This document shows, in pieces, positions 61,804 through 64,000 of a DNA stretch of 64,000 nt; position 1 is the stretch's first letter, and each line of letters starts with the position of its first letter. The notes beneath the pieces were generated by a model. It was not told the origin of the DNA. It saw only the letters and a list, made by a program, of their open reading frames with translations, and made no database searches. Position numbers and translations under genes: made by a program. The DNA comes from Chiridota heheva (Eukaryota > Echinodermata > Holothuroidea > Apodida > Chiridotidae): positions 156,501-220,500 of the forward strand of contig JAIGNY010000456.1 of NCBI GenBank assembly GCA_020152595.1, given 5' to 3'.

Positions 61804-62499
61804 TTCTTCCAATTCCAATTTTTTCAGTTCGAGCTTAAAATCGAAAATAATCCAAAAAAACAACTTCCACAGCAGAAAAGGAAACAACTTCCCTCAAGAA
61901 ATCAAATCAAAAATGAGTTTATTCCTCTATATAATCAACATTCAGAAGCAAATAGTGGCATGATGTTCGTTGTATATGACATACTCCACACTGAAACCAG
62001 AATCCCATCTGAACCCCTGGAATAGTGATGCATGTGGAAGCTTGTGTACATACTTTCAGGCATTTAACAAAGCAGTCACTTCTAATAAATCCAAGCAAAT
62101 ATGTTATCTTATTCTAACACAAGGTGTGCTGGTTATTGTATTTCAACAAAAGCCTTATTTCTACCATTCTTTCTCTCAGAACCACCAGACAACTAGCGCT
62201 CCCTCGAGCTCGAAACTAAAAGTGTAAATGAGTTATTTCTTTCCTTCGTAATACACAAACAAATTCGGAATGCTTGGGCTTCGCTCCTCTTGGTTTTAGT
62301 AATGTAACATCTGCGTGATGTGAGCCATCAGTGAGGAAAACTTTATAATGGAGATGCTAAATTGCTTCGTTAATAATTGACGAATATATTAGCTGATTCC
62401 TTCCATGCATCATACTGTACATAAAAGTATCTTCTATGGAGGGATGAATCTAATTTTATTTTGTTTGGGATTTTAAGAAATTGGATTAAAATTCCAAGC
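61804..62499. other. 5' flank of exon 1, promoter not identified
   Basis: It contains the 5' untranslated sequence just before the ATG. I see no convincing TATA box, initiator or further exon. A plus-strand frame at 61970-62227 matches nothing known. Confidence 0.35.
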
Positions 62500-62945
62500 A
62501 TGGGGATACTTCTATCTTAAGAATATTCCCAGGTTTTTTTGTAAAATTGTATTTGAAAGAGCATACATCTAGAGCCAATTTGGTACAAAAATTAGGTTGA
62601 TATCAAATTTTGTTCAGGAGATATGGATTTTTAAGATTTCCCAAGTGCATTTTAAAGTTTTTGTACAGTATGATGAATTCGTGTTTGATGTCATAGAGAC
62701 AATTCCATTGTAAATGTTTAAGTATTTCTTTGAACGTTAATTGATTGTTTCTGTATGATTAAAAACAAATTTCCAAAAGTTATTGAAGTAGGGTATATTT
62801 GGCAATGTATATAAATACCTAACTATCATCAATTTATTTTTCTAGCAGGTTTTACTAATAAAAAAGGATGATAGATTTTAATGAAATACATAAACTTTGT
62901 GGGAGAATATGTTCCTGTGATGTCATACTAGGCCTTTTAACTTTT
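62500..62945. mobile_element. Family H element, inverted copy without the array
   Basis: GAATATTCCCAGG near 62520, AGAGCATACATCTAGAGCCA and the body in reverse complement (TTTCTAGCAGGTTTTACTAA). It has one terminal unit rather than an array, so it shows the unexpanded state of the right terminus. Confidence 0.82.
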
Positions 62946-63469
62946 ATAATTCTGGTGTGGTGATGGAGTGGGCGACAGGTTGGGGAGTGCTGGGGTTGGG
63001 CAGGTAGTGGCCAGGGCCCTTATAAAAATAGAATTGCAGCGCCGTCGAGAGGGGGGTCAGGGGGTCCGCAGCCCCGGGGCCGGAGCCGTTTAAGGGGCCT
63101 GGCAAAAAGTTCAGACATTTTTTGTCGCTACTGTAATTGTAATGATTAAGATAGATCACGTAGTGATTATTTGATTTTTGTCTGTCTTTCCATTATCCAC
63201 ATATCTGCCAAAAACTCAGTTAAGAAAAAAAAATTCCAACAAAAATTATAATAAGTAATCGTGAAGTTTCTTACGTTGAGAGGAAGTAATTTGCAATACA
63301 ATCTCGGCATGTTTCCTATATCCCGATGCAGCTATACTGACTATTTCTAGAATTTGCAAAAATACGCGCGTGCATGCATCCAAGTCACGATACTCAGCTC
63401 TGTAGCTTATTCACAAAGCCATGGTATTCACAATCAATAACTTCATAAGTTCAAGATACGTTTCATCAG

Positions 63470-64000
63470 AGGAGAGGAACGACTATGGAGTATCAACATA
63501 AATCAGGAGCTTAAAAGGGAAAAGAAAGGGCTTCCTGGAATAAGGAAGGGAAAATCCGCCAAAAAAACCTTAAAAATCTAGGATTTAAAAAAAAAGAATA
63601 GTGCTAAAAAGGAAGCTAATGAGGCAGAAGAATACCAAAAAAAACAGTATGCCTTAGCATATGTCAGCAATGTGTTGAAAGATAAAGAGGCTACGGAGCA
63701 ACACCCACAGAGCAACTGGTCTTCGACATAGGAATACTAGAACATGAAAATCCCACACTCAATGAAACTGTACAGGCAGTCAGGCGAGGTCCACAAAAGC
63801 ACCCCCTTCAATTTCCAAATGATACGACTGCTCATTTATTTCCTATCAGTATTCTAAACATAAAATTATTAAATGGGGAGACTATTCCAAGAGATTGGCC
63901 TATATGGAGCAAACATAGACAAGCGTTATTTTGTTTTCCATGCCGATTATTTAGCAAGCTGCCACCGGCAAGTAGATCTGCTATTTCTTCGGTTTCGGGC
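63470..64000 (+). pseudogene. hAT/ZMYM-like transposase, N-terminal part, frame-broken and cut by the window edge
   Basis: One frame reads HKSGA then a stop and a Lys-rich stretch (63495-63560). Another reads EANEAEEYQKKQYALAYVSN (from about 63617). The last open frame (63730-64000) reads HENPTLNETVQAV, HPLQFPND, then IKLLNGETIPRDWPIWSKHR and ALFCFPCRLFSKLPPAS. R-D-W-x-x-(Y/W)-S with F-C-F-x-C-(R/K)-L-F is the TTF-type zinc finger that opens many hAT-like (ZMYM1-like) transposases. At least two frame breaks are visible, so it is probably a dead copy. The DDE and dimerisation regions would lie to the right. It lies upstream of the host gene, on the other strand. Confidence 0.72.

Overview
The window is a stretch of metazoan nuclear genome. 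It is AT-rich, with large introns, many minisatellites and many fragments of DNA transposons, LINEs and SINEs. The sequence suggests an invertebrate, probably marine, but does not fix the phylum. There is no bacterial-style gene packing, no rRNA or intact tRNA, no CRISPR, and I saw no LTR element.

One host gene fills almost the whole window on the minus strand. It is an M13 zinc metallopeptidase of the endothelin-converting-enzyme type (ECE-like, neprilysin family). I traced 17 coding exons from an initiator ATG at 61803 down to 229. Their splice sites and phases agree, and they give 717 codons in one frame. The product is a type II membrane protein: a cytosolic tail, one membrane segment (about residues 72-94), then an ectodomain with the M13 cysteines, the NAYY substrate motif (571-574), the HEMIH zinc site (612-616) and the ENIAD motif (672-676). 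The spacing from NAYY to HExxH (41) and from HExxH to ENxAD (60) equals that of mammalian ECE-1. Only the last part (about 55-60 residues, with the C-terminal CxxW) lies beyond position 1. The introns run from 383 bp to 15.2 kb.

Nearly everything else is intronic repeat. The introns hold: TTAA-flanked piggyBac-type elements with CCCTTACTCTNCCA ends (10.3, 10.5, 33.2-35.9, 54.1-55.2 kb); hAT-type elements with 8-bp target duplications (39.7-40.7, 55.6, 59.7, 60.6 kb); a TA-flanked Tc1/mariner-like insertion (24.7-26.1 kb); several fold-back families; LINE tails (8.5, 39.3-41.0 kb); tRNA-derived SINEs; and about 20 minisatellites. Upstream of the gene, the right edge carries the broken start of a hAT/ZMYM-like transposase on the plus strand.

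The most interesting pattern is that several minisatellites seem to have grown out of the terminal repeats of fold-back transposons (22.2-23.1, 52.5-52.9, 56.2-56.5 kb). Elements are also nested cleanly inside other repeats, and inverted repeat copies 40 kb apart flank exons 3-11. Long apparent reading frames inside arrays whose period is a multiple of three (16.3-18.1, 19.7-20.4, 46.2-47.0, 48.7-49.4 kb) are artefacts, not genes. I found no second host gene and no convincing new multi-gene system.
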